Origin: Zoroaster sp. YZ-2022
Taxonomy: Eukaryota; Echinodermata; Asteroidea; Forcipulatida; Zoroasteridae
DNA length: 64,000 nt
NCBI GenBank assembly: GCA_029582265.1
Contig: CM055835.1
Coordinates: forward strand, 8,795,500 to 8,859,499
Direction: 5' to 3'
Below are positions 10,680 through 21,653 of this stretch, in pieces. The stretch's first letter is position 1; every line of letters starts with the position of its first letter. A program made the translations under genes and the position numbers. The notes under the pieces were generated by a model. The model searched no databases. It was not told where the DNA came from and saw only the letters and a list, made by a program, of their open reading frames with translations.

Positions 10680-13055
10680 CTATCCTACATCAGAACAGTA
10701 CAAGAAAATAGTTAATCTTCTATTTGACAAATCGCCCTAATTTGGCTCACCAGCCAAACATGACTATCGATAATGCACAAGTAAGTATTAATTGACCATG
10801 TTACTAGGTTTTGTACTTGACTTGGTTTTTAAGTAGCATGATTTATCTTTATCTGGGAATTGAAAAATGTCAACATACATGAATAACAATGCTTTTACTT
10901 ATGGACCAAAAAATGGAATAACAAATTATGTTCCACCTATTTCTCATAAAAAGATGAATATACTTCATAACGGGAGTCAGTTACTTTCAAAATTTTGATA
11001 GCTTATTTTGTAAAACACAAACATTACTTTGGTGACTTTTAAAATAATGTTATTTTGTCTCAGAGCCCTGGAAATACCGACTTCAGTATAAGTTTGCAAA
11101 TTCTAGGAAGCGAGAGGACAAACATGTTCCATCAGTCATTCAGCACAAGAGGAAGTCTATATCAAGCAGTGATCCAGCCCCATCAAAGACATTACAATCT
11201 CTTCCACAGTGGGCATGGCCAACTATAAACCATTGAGGCCCTCCTCTGAGGATGATGCGTCAATATGTGCCCACATATCTTGGATGAAGCAGGAGACAAA
11301 GAAGAAGAAACCTAACCACGAACACGTCAACCTGGCAATGTCTGCCACATTAGCAGATCGAAGACAACTCATAACTAGAGGGACTTCAACAGTTAAAGAG
11401 ATCCAAGATGTTTATCCCTGGCTGTTTGATGAAGAAGAGGTTTGCTTTCATTATTATTCTTGTTTTAAGTTTGGGATGGTTTATACTTTCTAGAGATAAA
11501 AAAATCTCTTATAAAGTAATTAAAAACATAAACTGCTAATTAACCCATTGCTCTAAATGTTGGTCAAGGAAATTCTTATGGGCATGTTATGACATTGTAG
11601 CCAAATCGGTGCTCACTGACTGGGGAACATATCATTTTTGTTATATATACTTTTGTAATGATCTAAAATGTAATACTTTCCCTACTATAGTTGAGGGAAA
11701 GGGTGAATGGTCCTCTGTGTTTAAGGAATATGATTTTAGAAGTTCACATTTTCCCCAATCATTAGAAATTGTAGTGGAAAATGCCCATGGGTCTGGATGC
11801 ATTAAGAGGCCTTTTGAAAAGGTAACATTGCCACATTTATTTTAATAAAATGATACATAAATAATTTGTAAACCAATAGATCCAGACGGAATTCAGTCGA
11901 CTACAAGCTGGTGGAGAGAACATCAGACAGGTCTTGGATGCAGGTCTACAAAAGTATGGCGGTGTAATCGTCAAGTTTAGCAGTGGTCTAAAGAAACCAG
12001 CAGCTACTCTGAAGCAGGCCTTGGACGACAATAGTCTCCAACGTGATGACAGGAGTCGCAGAGGTATCCTACAACTAACCCTCATGTAAAGTGAAATGAT
12101 TGCTTAGTTTAATTATAAAAAGTGGTACCAGCTTTGGGACCTGAACTAAAAAATGGATTGATAAATAAGGATATATATTACTGTTAACAGATAATGTCTG
12201 CCTCTGTCAATTTCACCTTTGCCTGTTTCAATTTGTTTTCTTTCGAGTGGCATTTTGGCCTTGCAGTTGATAACCATAAAACTTTTTTGTTTGGTTTGGT
12301 TTTCAGAAAGCCAGGTTCTTTCCAAAAATATTTCATAAAACTAAGCTAATAAAAGTATATGCTCACATATTCTAAAAAACAATAGGCCTAAAATATTTGT
12401 TTAAACTGATTGAGTTTGCTATTTTGCATTTTTTACAGAGGCTGTCAGTATAGCTGCCATCGTTGGCGTACCGTGCACTCTTAAAGAAAAAATTAGCAAT
12501 ATGCTGATTTTGGGTGAAGAGGAGGTAAGAAACTGATTGAGACCTTGCATTCTATGCACTGCACTGTATGCATTGTACTCTTTAATTTTAGTTAGAGCAA
12601 AAACACTGGGTGCTTGAGGAATGCTTAATAGTGCATAATGGGTGCACTCTGCTAAGTTAGTGTATGCGCTAGGCCATGTATGCAGTCAGTTCATAATGGT
12701 TAAATGCATATATCCACAATTAAATGCAGGCCGAGTTCATTATTGCATTTTAGTAAGAGTATTGGTGATTTCCAAAGTAAACCACAAGTTAGCATTTTTA
12801 TCCTCTACAATACTACAGACTGGAGTGTAAAACTGTTTTGTTTGTTTTTGTTTTGATGTACAGGATAACTTCAAAGCTTGGCCGATAATCCAGGGCGACA
12901 GTACTGAAATAAATCTATGCACTTCATTTGACGTCATAATCGATGAGATTGCTGTTAGCAGCTCTAACAACTTAATGACAGCCGTTACCGTATTTCTCGC
13001 AAGTTTTTATGTTTTCAATTTAGCTTATCCTACCTGCCTTAAAAAAACAGTGTAA
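10680..13055 (+). pseudogene. SAMD3-like multi-exon gene, broken or truncated
   Basis: Five spliceable blocks: 10680-10780 (YPTSEQYKKIVNLLFDKSP...), 11064-11439 (WKYRLQYKFANSRK...; later SEDDASICAHISWMKQET...VYPWLFDEEE), 11880-12063 (RLQAGGENIRQVLDAGLQKYGG...), 12439-12524 (EAVSIAAIVGVPCTLKEKI...), 12864-13055 (...TAVTVFLASFYVFNLAYPTCLKK). Order and motifs match a family of invertebrate and fish proteins usually annotated SAMD3-like. Splice signals and phases for the last three exons agree. Damage: a frameshift with stop near 10737, a frameshift near 11200, a weak donor (gtttgc) at 11440, and a TAA at 13053 after which related-looking sequence (FFQKIVLNIQ) continues. It looks like a decayed gene copy rather than a retrocopy, because it has introns. 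Function is not assigned. Confidence 0.5.
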
Positions 13056-14630
13056 TTTTTCCAGAAGATTGTCCTGAATATTCAGGACAATATTCCTCTC
13101 GAACGAAGTGTTTTATCTCTGTTAGAGAAGCTAAATAACAACATTTAATTCTCTGATTAATTTTCATGCCCCATCAAAAACTCAACCAAAACATTTGAAG
13201 TAGATCTTGTAGTAAATGTATCCTTTAAAGAGGGACTGTAAGGTCAAATTAAGTTTTGTAATTTACTCAATTTCCTTATAAAAGTCCTTATAAAAGGAGG
13301 AAAATATTACAAGTCTCTTACCTCACATTAAAACCTTGTAAAATGCCATTGTATTTGATACCCTTCCAGTGCAAAATTTGTTAACATCCAAAAACATCAC
13401 ATTTCTAATATATATGTCTGTACATTTTTGTATGGGAAATTTTAGTTCATTACTGAATCTCCAAGTTAAAGGACATATGAAATGCAATTTTATGGGAAGT
13501 CTATTTTTTGCAGTAAAGACTGATTGTACTGTTTAAATTTGTAACAAAATGTTCATGCTTATTCTTGACACATGAGCGTTCTGTTTGTGAGATCACAACA
13601 TGAACTCAGTGTTTACAGCAGCACTGAAAGTGACAAATTCAAAACCCTAAACCTTGCCCCAAAGAAAACAGTGGTCACCTCATCAAGTTTTCTGATTGGT
13701 AACCAGACACAAATTAAGAGAACTGACTTTTGAAAAGACATGGAATTCAATGAAATTTTTGTACACTAATCAACTGTGACGTTGCATCTGATTCCTGCTG
13801 TGACATTACTAATTCGCTCATGAATATACAAATTCTCATTAGCATACGACAAATATAGCCATAAAGTGTATCAAAACATCCACAATCTGACAATTGGTAG
13901 AAAAGTGATTTTAGCATGGAAATAGAGTTGTGCATAATGTTTTCAAGTAAATAAATTCCCATTTCATAATGCCTTTAACAATCAGGCATTTTACACATGC
14001 ATACCATGTGTAATATATCTTCATATGCCAGTAAAGAATTTTAATGAATTGTTAATTCTTTAAAAATTTTGCATATTTTTTCGAAGAAAAATTACGGTAC
14101 CATCACAATTGTTTTATTATCCACAGGTGTCTTAAAAGTAACCTAAGCCTTTGAAGCCAACCGATGACCAGAAACGGAGACTTTTTTGGGGGGCCTTAGC
14201 ATGTAACTTCCACTTTTAAATAAATTTTTGGGTCAATGTGTTGTTATGTACATGGAGTCAGTCAACTTTTGAAGGAACACTGCATTCTATCTTGGAATTT
14301 GCAAAAATGAATTTGCATAGATGTATAACAAACCTAAATGCATTCAAGTTCATATTTTGACAAAGGTTTTTGATTGGTTTACAAACTGGCTAGTGTCTGT
14401 TTCTGGATCAAATCTGACCTCATCAAAGTAATCAGTCATAGAGCTGTTTATGTGTACATGTATACATGTTACACCATCCTCTTTGAAGTGACATAATTGG
14501 ATGGTTGACCAAACTAGGAAATAGAAAATCAAGTTTTATAGGACACATTTTAGTGGTATGTGTGCATTGATTAAAGCTCTTGATATGCAGAAAGATATTT
14601 TGCATGTTTCAAGGTGCAGTATCATCATGA
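13056..14630. other. Non-coding, nothing recognised
   Basis: AT-rich sequence with no supported gene. It includes a short self-complementary spot near 13065-13095 (tgtcctgaatattcaggaca) and a few short direct repeats. No conserved protein motif appears in any frame. Confidence 0.5.
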
Positions 14631-14631
14631 T

Positions 14632-14791
14632 CAACAGGGCCTGGAATCACGGTGCTTGTTACATCGGGGCCTGAAAATAATTTTCCACATGATAAGGTTA
14701 TACTACTGTTGCTGCTGCATAAATGAGCCAGTAATTTGCAGCCATGCACTGTGTTCATCTTAAACTAGGGCATCGATTCCATGCCCTGTTG
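14632..14791. mobile_element. Foldback MITE, 160 bp (copy A)
   Basis: Terminal inverted repeats CAACAGGGCCTGGAATC and GATTCCATGCCCTGTTG bound a largely palindromic interior (gtaatttgcagcc, cttaaactag). It is near-identical in layout to the copy at 33848-34008, and a half copy is at 1772-1900. No coding capacity. Confidence 0.85.
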
Positions 14792-15154
14792 AAAGTCTGC
14801 TCTGATCGAGAGGATACTGACCCTTTTTTCTATTGTATTATGATTCTATTATAAATATAAATAAATCAGCACCAGTTATAAATATAAATAAATCAGCACC
14901 AGTTATAATGGACAATTGTCTCTTGAACGTTTGAATTACGGTATTCCACTTTGGGTGAAATAATTGTTAAAAGACAGTATTGAGTAAATTTAGTGTTAAC
15001 TGAATTGTTTGCATATAATAAAGACACATGTGGCTTTCCTTTTTGTTGCAGAAAGTGTTCATTCATCATTAGCTGATAGACCGATGCTAACTTGTCAAAA
15101 CCAAAATTGTCTTTGACTAATGCCATTAGTCATAACTTTGAATGATTAATATTA

Positions 15155-15262
15155 AGGTGCTGGACTAATCTTAAAAGTAACTGGACTAAGCTAAAAAGTC
15201 ACTGGACTAAGCTAAAAAGTCGCTGGACTAAGCTAAAAGGTTGCTGGACTAAAGATTAGTCG
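15155..15262. repeat. 22-bp tandem minirepeat, four to five copies
   Basis: 'ctggactaagctaaaaagtc' repeats in tandem with small changes. Surrounding sequence to about 15410 continues the theme 'gactaa / ttagtc' in both orientations and can fold. Confidence 0.85.
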
Positions 15263-15431
15263 TATGAGACATCATTTAAATCTAGTCATAGGACTAATTA
15301 ATTCTAGTCGCATTTTTGACTAAATCCACTAGTCAAGCACTAAGTTTTTGACTAATTATAATAAGTCATGTCAGACATCATGCTGGACTATTTTGTTTTA
15401 GTCAAAATGACCAATTATTTTTTACAGTGCA

Positions 15432-16846
15432 CTAACCTTCCGCAAAATCATCGTCAAAGGGAACAGCGCCAAAACAAACAACAGTGGAGACAGAGACGCC
15501 CTGAAAAATACCTCGTCTGATGTTTACCTTACCAAGACATTCATCACTGGCCATCAGATTTGTTCTCCATGTCTTCATGCTCTCACCCAGAAGACATTTC
15601 ACCGCATCAGCTGCCCCTATCATATCCAAACATTCCATAATCCACGAGTGTGATACCATGTCGTATGCCTTCTTGTAATCTATCCATGCCATGGCCAGAT
15701 TAGTTTTCCTGTTCCTACAGTCCTTTAGCACCGTCTTATCAATGATGAGTTGGTCTTTCGTTCCTCTTGACCGCTTCTTGCAACCTTTCTGCTCATCTGG
15801 AAATAACTGCTGATCTTCTATGTGACTATACAGATCTTCTGCAATGATACCGGTCAGAAGTTTATACATCATGGGTAGACATGTAATAGGTCGATAGTTA
15901 CTTGCAACGTTACCCTTCTTAATGTCCTTCATGATGAGAACCGTTCTTGCTTCAGTCATCCACGTCGGAACGTTGCCACGCACTAAGCATTGTTGCAGCT
16001 GCTGGGCTATTCTTTCGTGAAGACTACTGAAGTTCTTTAGCCAGTATCCGTGAACTTGGTCTGGTCCCGGGGCTTTCCAATTCGGCACTTTCCTCAACTG
16101 TTTCTTCACCTTGCTCACATCAATCTGAAATCCCTCTTGTTGTTGTACATTCTTTAACTCGTCTTTCACGTCTGCTAACCATTCTGCTTGTCTGTTATGA
16201 TCACCAGGCTGATCCCAAAGACCACCCCAAAAATTCCTTGCCTCTACTGGCTCTGGGCCCACTTGTGAGTTGTCACATTTCCCGTCCAATTCTTTGAATA
16301 ATTGACGTTGATTTGTACTGAATAGACGATTTTGATGAAACTGCCTGACCCTGTCGTCATACCTTTTTACTTTCGCAGCCTTTGCCTTAACCCTTTGCTT
16401 TATTTCCTCCTTAACTACATTCATCCCCTTTCCTTTTACTTGATACTTCTTTATTAATCTATTCCTCATATCTGAATCTTTCATTGCACCTTTATCCATT
16501 TGCTCTATTCTACTAAGATCTTTGCGTAACTCGTTAATTTGGCCCTCAAGCCTGCGTTTCCACCAAGGTTTATTATCTTTATGTTGTGATTGTGAAGATT
16601 TAACCCCTAATTTGTCCACTGCTACAACTGCACCTGCAAAGACAAGATCATTAATTTCAGTAAGGTTAGTATAGTACTTACCGTCCAAATGATACTACTT
16701 ACCATAGCCGACACATTTGTTAGCTTTTTCCTTGGGACCTGACGCAATGCAGGAATACTCCACTTACCTGTCCCTTTTACCGATACCATTACCTCTTCAA
16801 TCCTCTTCCTAATCTCTAGCTCTTCCTCCGTCAAGTCTGTACTTGC
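15432..16846 (-). pseudogene. Non-LTR retrotransposon reverse transcriptase, R2/R4/Dong-like, 3' part
   Basis: Two minus frames joined by a frameshift near 16660 read LTEEELEIRKRIEEVMVSVKG... and then over 400 residues containing NWKAPGPDQVHGYWLKNF (RT region 1-2), SNYRPITCLPMMYKLLTGII, EQKGCKKRSRGTKDQL, AWIDYKKAYDMVSHSW (catalytic motif A, first Asp) and RRGIFQG (motif B). The frame then degenerates and the element stops before the YxDD motif C, so it is 3'-truncated. The wording of these blocks fits the restriction-like-endonuclease LINEs (R2/R4/Dong group) more than APE-type LINEs; clade is tentative. The 5' part lies at 20418-20930, separated by the inserted L2-like LINE. Confidence 0.8.
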
Positions 16847-17027
16847 AATGGAGGTCTACATCCTGTTTATTCTACTCCTGCTATCCAGACCATGGTGTCT
16901 CAATGACTCATCAGTAGATGGCTACAAGATGCAATCTACAGATTGTTCAACTAAAATCCGCCATCTTAAATTCTTGAGACGTCCTATATCATACTATGAT
17001 AATTCATCTGCCACCTTTCACCTGGAA

Positions 17028-17069
17028 CTCTTAATTTCTGGTGACATAAACCCAAACCCTGGACCTGAA
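17028..17069 (+). other. 2A-like motif (SGDINPNPGP) in LINE N-terminus
   Basis: Codons 61-73 of the LINE ORF read LLISGDINPNPGP. A hydrophobic run followed by D-x-x-x-N-P-G-P is the layout of 2A ribosome-skipping sequences reported in several animal non-LTR elements. The canonical DxExNPGP Glu is Asn here, so activity is doubtful. Confidence 0.5.
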
Positions 17070-20000
17070 ACACTGATCAACACACCCACAAAAGCCACTC
17101 AGCTCCATAAAATTTCCTACAGCCGTAATGAACTACTCAATCTTCGCAATGCTCCATGTACTGATGTAGCTTTATCTTATTTAGGATTGAGTCAATTGAA
17201 CTGTCTTGGAATACTTGCTAATCAACCCCAAACATACCGCCGCACACATAGAGGTAAACAAGCTGGTCGCCGTAGAATGGACAGACTTACACAACTAGCA
17301 CTCCATCCAGCCTTACCAACCCCCAGCAGTGAACTCAACCACATCAACATAACTTCAACTCCAAATGTTCACGATGAGTCTAAACTTCAGCTCTGTGTCT
17401 TGAATACTCAATCCATATGTAACAAATCGGATGAATTTGTTGACTTTGTACTTCAAAACAATTTGGATCTTGTTGCCATAACCGAGACATGGTTTAAACC
17501 TAATGATGACTTGCCACCCCGTGAGTGTACTCCTGCTGGCTACTCTCTCCATCATATCCCCAGACCAATAAAGACCGGTGGAGGGGTTGCACTACTCTTT
17601 AGGTCCAGTTTATCTGTCAGTATGAAAAGTGTTCACATTGACTACCTAACATTTGAATCTCTGCATGCTGAGGTAACGTGCAACTCTAGATCTGTTCGCC
17701 TTGTTAATATTTATCGACCAGAAAGGGATGTTGATGGTAAACATGTAAACTTCTCCAGTTTTCTGCAGGAATTTGAAAAATTAATTGTCGATTATCTCTT
17801 ACACCCATCTGACATTATTTTAACCGGCGATTTTAACATTCATATGGACATTATTTCAAACAATTATGCAAATCAGTTTAAAGATCTGCTCTCTGCTCAT
17901 GGACTTATACAGCACATCACAGCACCCACTCATCGGTATGGTCATCTGTCTTGACCTCATGATAACGCGTGAAAATACTTCACCTCTTATCTCGAATATA
18001 ACTATTCATCCTGGCTTATCTGATCATTATGCAATCATGGTAAATTTGAACCTTAAAAACCTCCCATACCTACGGTACCATTTCTGTAACTACTCGCCAC
18101 TGGAAAAAGTAAATATTAAAGATTTATGTCATGATGTTGAATCTCAACTGGAAAATGTAAACCTTGAAGATGGTGAGCTGGATTCTTGTGTCAGTCTATT
18201 TGAATCTACTGTCCGTAACATCTTGGATGATCATGCTCCGCAAAAACTCGAACTGTTAAACTACAATCTGAATCCCCCTGGTTCAATGATGACATCCGTG
18301 CTGCAAGGAAAATCCGCCGTCAACTTGAGCGAAGATGGCGTGACAATGGGAAACTTGGAGTACATCGGCAAGAATACTGTAACCAACGTGATATTGTGAA
18401 GAACATGATTAACCAGGCAAAATAACTCACTACTCATCTCTTGTGGAAGATAGCTCTGGTGATCAGAAAAAACTCTTTAACATTGTTGAAAAGCTGCTTC
18501 ATAAACCCAAAGCTCCAGTGCTTCCATCTACACACTCCGATCAGGACCTCGCAAATGTTTTTTCAAACTTTTTTGTCACAAAAATTGAGAATATCCGTCG
18601 TTCTTTTCCCTCAGTACCTGCCATTCTATCACAAACACCATCACGCAAGGATCCACAATGTAGACTGTCCATGTTTGAGCCTACTAGTGTTACGGAGATC
18701 AAGAAACTCATCATGAAATCGCCATCAAAATCATGTGAACTTGATCCAGTGCCAACTTCGCTAATAAAACAAAATATTGATGTGTTTGCTAAGTATATCA
18801 CAATTATTGTAAACAGATCTCTTTCTTCCGGTTGTTTCCCTAATAACCAGAAGGTTGCTCATGTTAAACCACTCCTAAAGAAACCCAATTTGGACAAGGA
18901 AGTTTTCAAAACTTACCGACTGGTAGCGAATTTAAAGTACCTTGGGAAAAACAATCGAGCGAGTTGTTTCATCACGGATCTCTGACCATGTTCGTGCTAA
19001 TAACCTGTCGGACACATTTCAGTCAGCCTACAAACCATTTCATGGAACGGAAACTGCTCTTCTTCGCGTCAACAATGACATTTTATCTGCCATGGATGAG
19101 GGGAAAATCACTGCATTAGTTTTGTTAGACTTAAGCGCCGCTTTTGACACTGTCGATCATAAAATCCTTCTCCCGCCTTCAATATCATCTTGGAATACGT
19201 GACACAGCCCTGGATTGGTGTAAGTCCTACCTTTTAAATAGGCATCAGCATGTTTGTATTGGTAACGCTATCTCCGAGCCTGTTACTCTTGACTATTCTG
19301 TACCCCAAGGCTCTGTGCTCGGCCCACAGTGGTTTACTGTTTATACCTTTCCAGTTCGTGATATCATTTTGAAGTATAATTTAAATTACCATGTTTACGC
19401 TGATGACACGCAGCTTTACATTACTTTTAAATCCTCTCAAGAACCTGCCGATTCCTGCATTACAACACTGGAGAAATGTATTCAAGAGATTCGAAGTTGG
19501 ATGAGACAAAACTTCCTGAAATTGAACGATGAATATACAGAATTTGTTCTATTTGGATCACGTCAGCAATTGTCTAAAGTTTCTCTTCCATTTATTACAA
19601 TTGGTGACTCGCAGATAACCCCCTCATTACATGCACGTAATTTGGGTGTTATATTTGACTCGATAATGACTTTAAAACCACATATCTCCAACATTGTTCG
19701 CATATCATCATTTCATATCAGAAATATATGTCGAATTAGGAAATACTTGAATAAAAGTGCTGCTGAACAAATTATACATGCATTTGTCACATCACGGCTC
19801 GATAACGGGAATGCTCTCCTTTACGGTCTTCCGCAGAATCAAATATCTCGTCTTCAGCACATACAAAACACAGCAGCTCGTGTTGTGACTTTGTCCAGAA
19901 AGTCATGCCATATCACGCCAATCTTGAAAGAACTGCACTGGCTTCCTGTTTCACAGAGAATTGTTTTTAAACTTATGCTAATTGTTCACAAATCTTTTAA

Positions 20001-20348
20001 TAACATTGCTCCAATTTATATTTCTGAACTACTTAAAGTCTACACTCCATCACGCAATTTGCGCTCCAGCAACATGTCACTCCTCAAGGAACCAACTTCA
20101 AAACGGAACTGGGGTGATAGGTCGTTTTCTGTCGCAGCTCCGAGACTCTGGAATCATCTTCCAACTAAACTCAAATCTTATCATAGTATAACCAGATTCA
20201 AGTCGATGCTTAAAACTCATCTTATGTCACAACTCTTCAAAGATGATGTATATTTGTAATTGCACTGTAGGTACATGTATCTCGGTACATAATTTGTTTT
20301 CCCTATGCTATCATTGTATATTGTTTGTATTAATGTTTTTTCTTTGTT

Positions 20349-20416
20349 TCCGCGCCTTGAGCGCCCAGCAGGGTGGATATGTGCGCGCTAAAAATCTTTA
20401 TTATTATTATTATTAT
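20349..20416 (+). repeat. LINE 3' tail shared with local SINEs
   Basis: The last bases of the L2-like element, GCGCCTTGAGCGCCCAG..., then GGGTGGATATGTGCGCGCT and (ATT)n, are clearly related to the 3' ends of the SINEs at 36832-36900 and 37362-37433 (GCGCCTTGAGCAC..., TGGTGGATACGTGCGCTAT, ATTATT). Confidence 0.8.
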
Positions 20417-20417
20417 T

Positions 20418-20930
20418 GCATCTTCTGTTCCCTCCTCTACTCCTCCACTGACCTCATCCGCACTCTGGGAACTTGCCAGTTCTCCAGCGACCACGTTGAC
20501 CAGTTCCTCCTCCTGCACTTCTTCAGCATCATCACCAGCCTCTGTCCGTGATATTATTCTACTCATCTCTTCCACCTCAACTTTCGTTAGCCACTGGTTA
20601 TGTTTGATTTGTTTTACCTGGTCGGCAAGCCGCTGTTCACTTATTTCAAGCATGCCTTTAAACTGCCATATGTTAATCATTCTCCTTCTGTACCCTCTGT
20701 TCTCTGGCTTGCTCCTTATAAAACATTCCATTGCAATTCTGTTATCGTCCTTACTCCACTTTCTCCTGTTTACAGCACGAATTATGTTATTGTTCTGAGC
20801 AGTATGTATACGATCTGGCGGTACCTGCTCAAGCATACCGACCAGAACGGGCGATGGACTTCCTCTTTGAGAGTTCGTCTCTGATTCACCGTTGAGTTGA
20901 TGCTGCATAGCATTCATTATTATCATCACA
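20418..20930 (-). pseudogene. Same R2/R4/Dong-like LINE, N-terminal part
   Basis: The minus frame from about 20929 reads ...PPDRIHTAQNNNIIRAVNRRKWSKDDNRIAMECFIRSKPENRGYRRRMINIW...EQRLADQVKQIKHNQWL...VEEMSRII, then an acidic stretch to ...GGVEEGTEDA at the LINE junction. The W-x-x-(D/E)-x-N...RGYRRRM...TEQRL(A/V)DQ block is the N-terminal region usually preceding the RT part found at 16846-15432. Orientation, order and the joining acidic/ELEI region all fit one element split by the 3.6-kb L2-like insertion. Confidence 0.75.
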
Positions 20931-20943
20931 AAATTGTGAGAAA

Positions 20944-21057
<114 letters not shown>

Positions 21058-21544
21058 ACTATCAATACCACAATTATAATTATGTTTCGCTATATTTCAC
21101 CGAATGTTTGTTTCTTGATCAGCACATCCCTGAATTTTTTTTTATTTTTTAATTTTTTAATTTTTTTTAATTTTATTTATTTGTGGGGCCAGTGGAGTTC
21201 AGTCAATTTTTGTATTGGTTGGTTCGTGAGAAATTTCCATTTTTTTAAAATTGTTCTTTTAACAAAAAGTTTTTTGAAAAGACATTTTTTCAAAAATTGC
21301 CCACGGTCGTCCGTGAAAAAAATACGCGACCGGATCCCAGTGAATTTGGGGCGAATTAGTTTTAAGGCGAGTAAATCAATGCCATGTGGGGGCGAGGTGA
21401 CGGCGTTTAGGGTCGAGTTGCCTCGAAGATCGAGTTTTAACAAGGTTTTTTTAAGGTCGAGTTGTCCACATACGTACATGCACATACTTTGTTTTGTGTG
21501 ATTTTTACGTGCCGTGCACGCGCGTACGTGCGGACATTGTTCAT

Positions 21545-21574
21545 ACCAAAGATCGTATCTATACGATCTTTGGT
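21545..21574. promoter_or_regulatory. Perfect 14-bp palindrome upstream of CARF-like first exon
   Basis: ACCAAAGATCGTAT-CT-ATACGATCTTTGGT (arms 14 bp, 2-bp loop), 80 bp upstream of the ATG at 21654, in a locally CpG-rich stretch (cgtgcacgcgcgtacgtgcgg) that fits a promoter/5' UTR. It could be a dyad binding site or a hairpin. Position is observed; role is inference. Confidence 0.4.
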
Positions 21575-21653
21575 TATTTCATATTGTATGTACAGTACGT
21601 GCGTATGTGAAGCCAAATCTTGCTGTACACTAACGACAACGTTACACTGCATA

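Larger units (their letters stand above)
16847..20416 (+). mobile_element. L2/CR1-type LINE, nearly full ORF, inserted in another LINE
   Basis: The + strand has an APE-type endonuclease (LCVLNTQSICNK, AITETWF, GGGVALLF, ILTGDFNIH; then SDHYAI after a frameshift) and a reverse transcriptase (LLDLSAAFDTVDH, SVPQGSVLGP, YADDTQLY, ARNLGVIFD, HITPILKELHWLPV, APRLWNHLP) ending at the stop at 20257-20259. Block wording fits the L2 clade. A 157-bp 3' UTR ends in (ATT)n, the usual L2/CR1 tail. At least five frameshifts or stops (near 17945, 18275, 18425, 18940, 19180) inactivate it. The left boundary falls at about the ORF start (16848), and both sides of the insertion show 'ttgca'. Confidence 0.92.
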
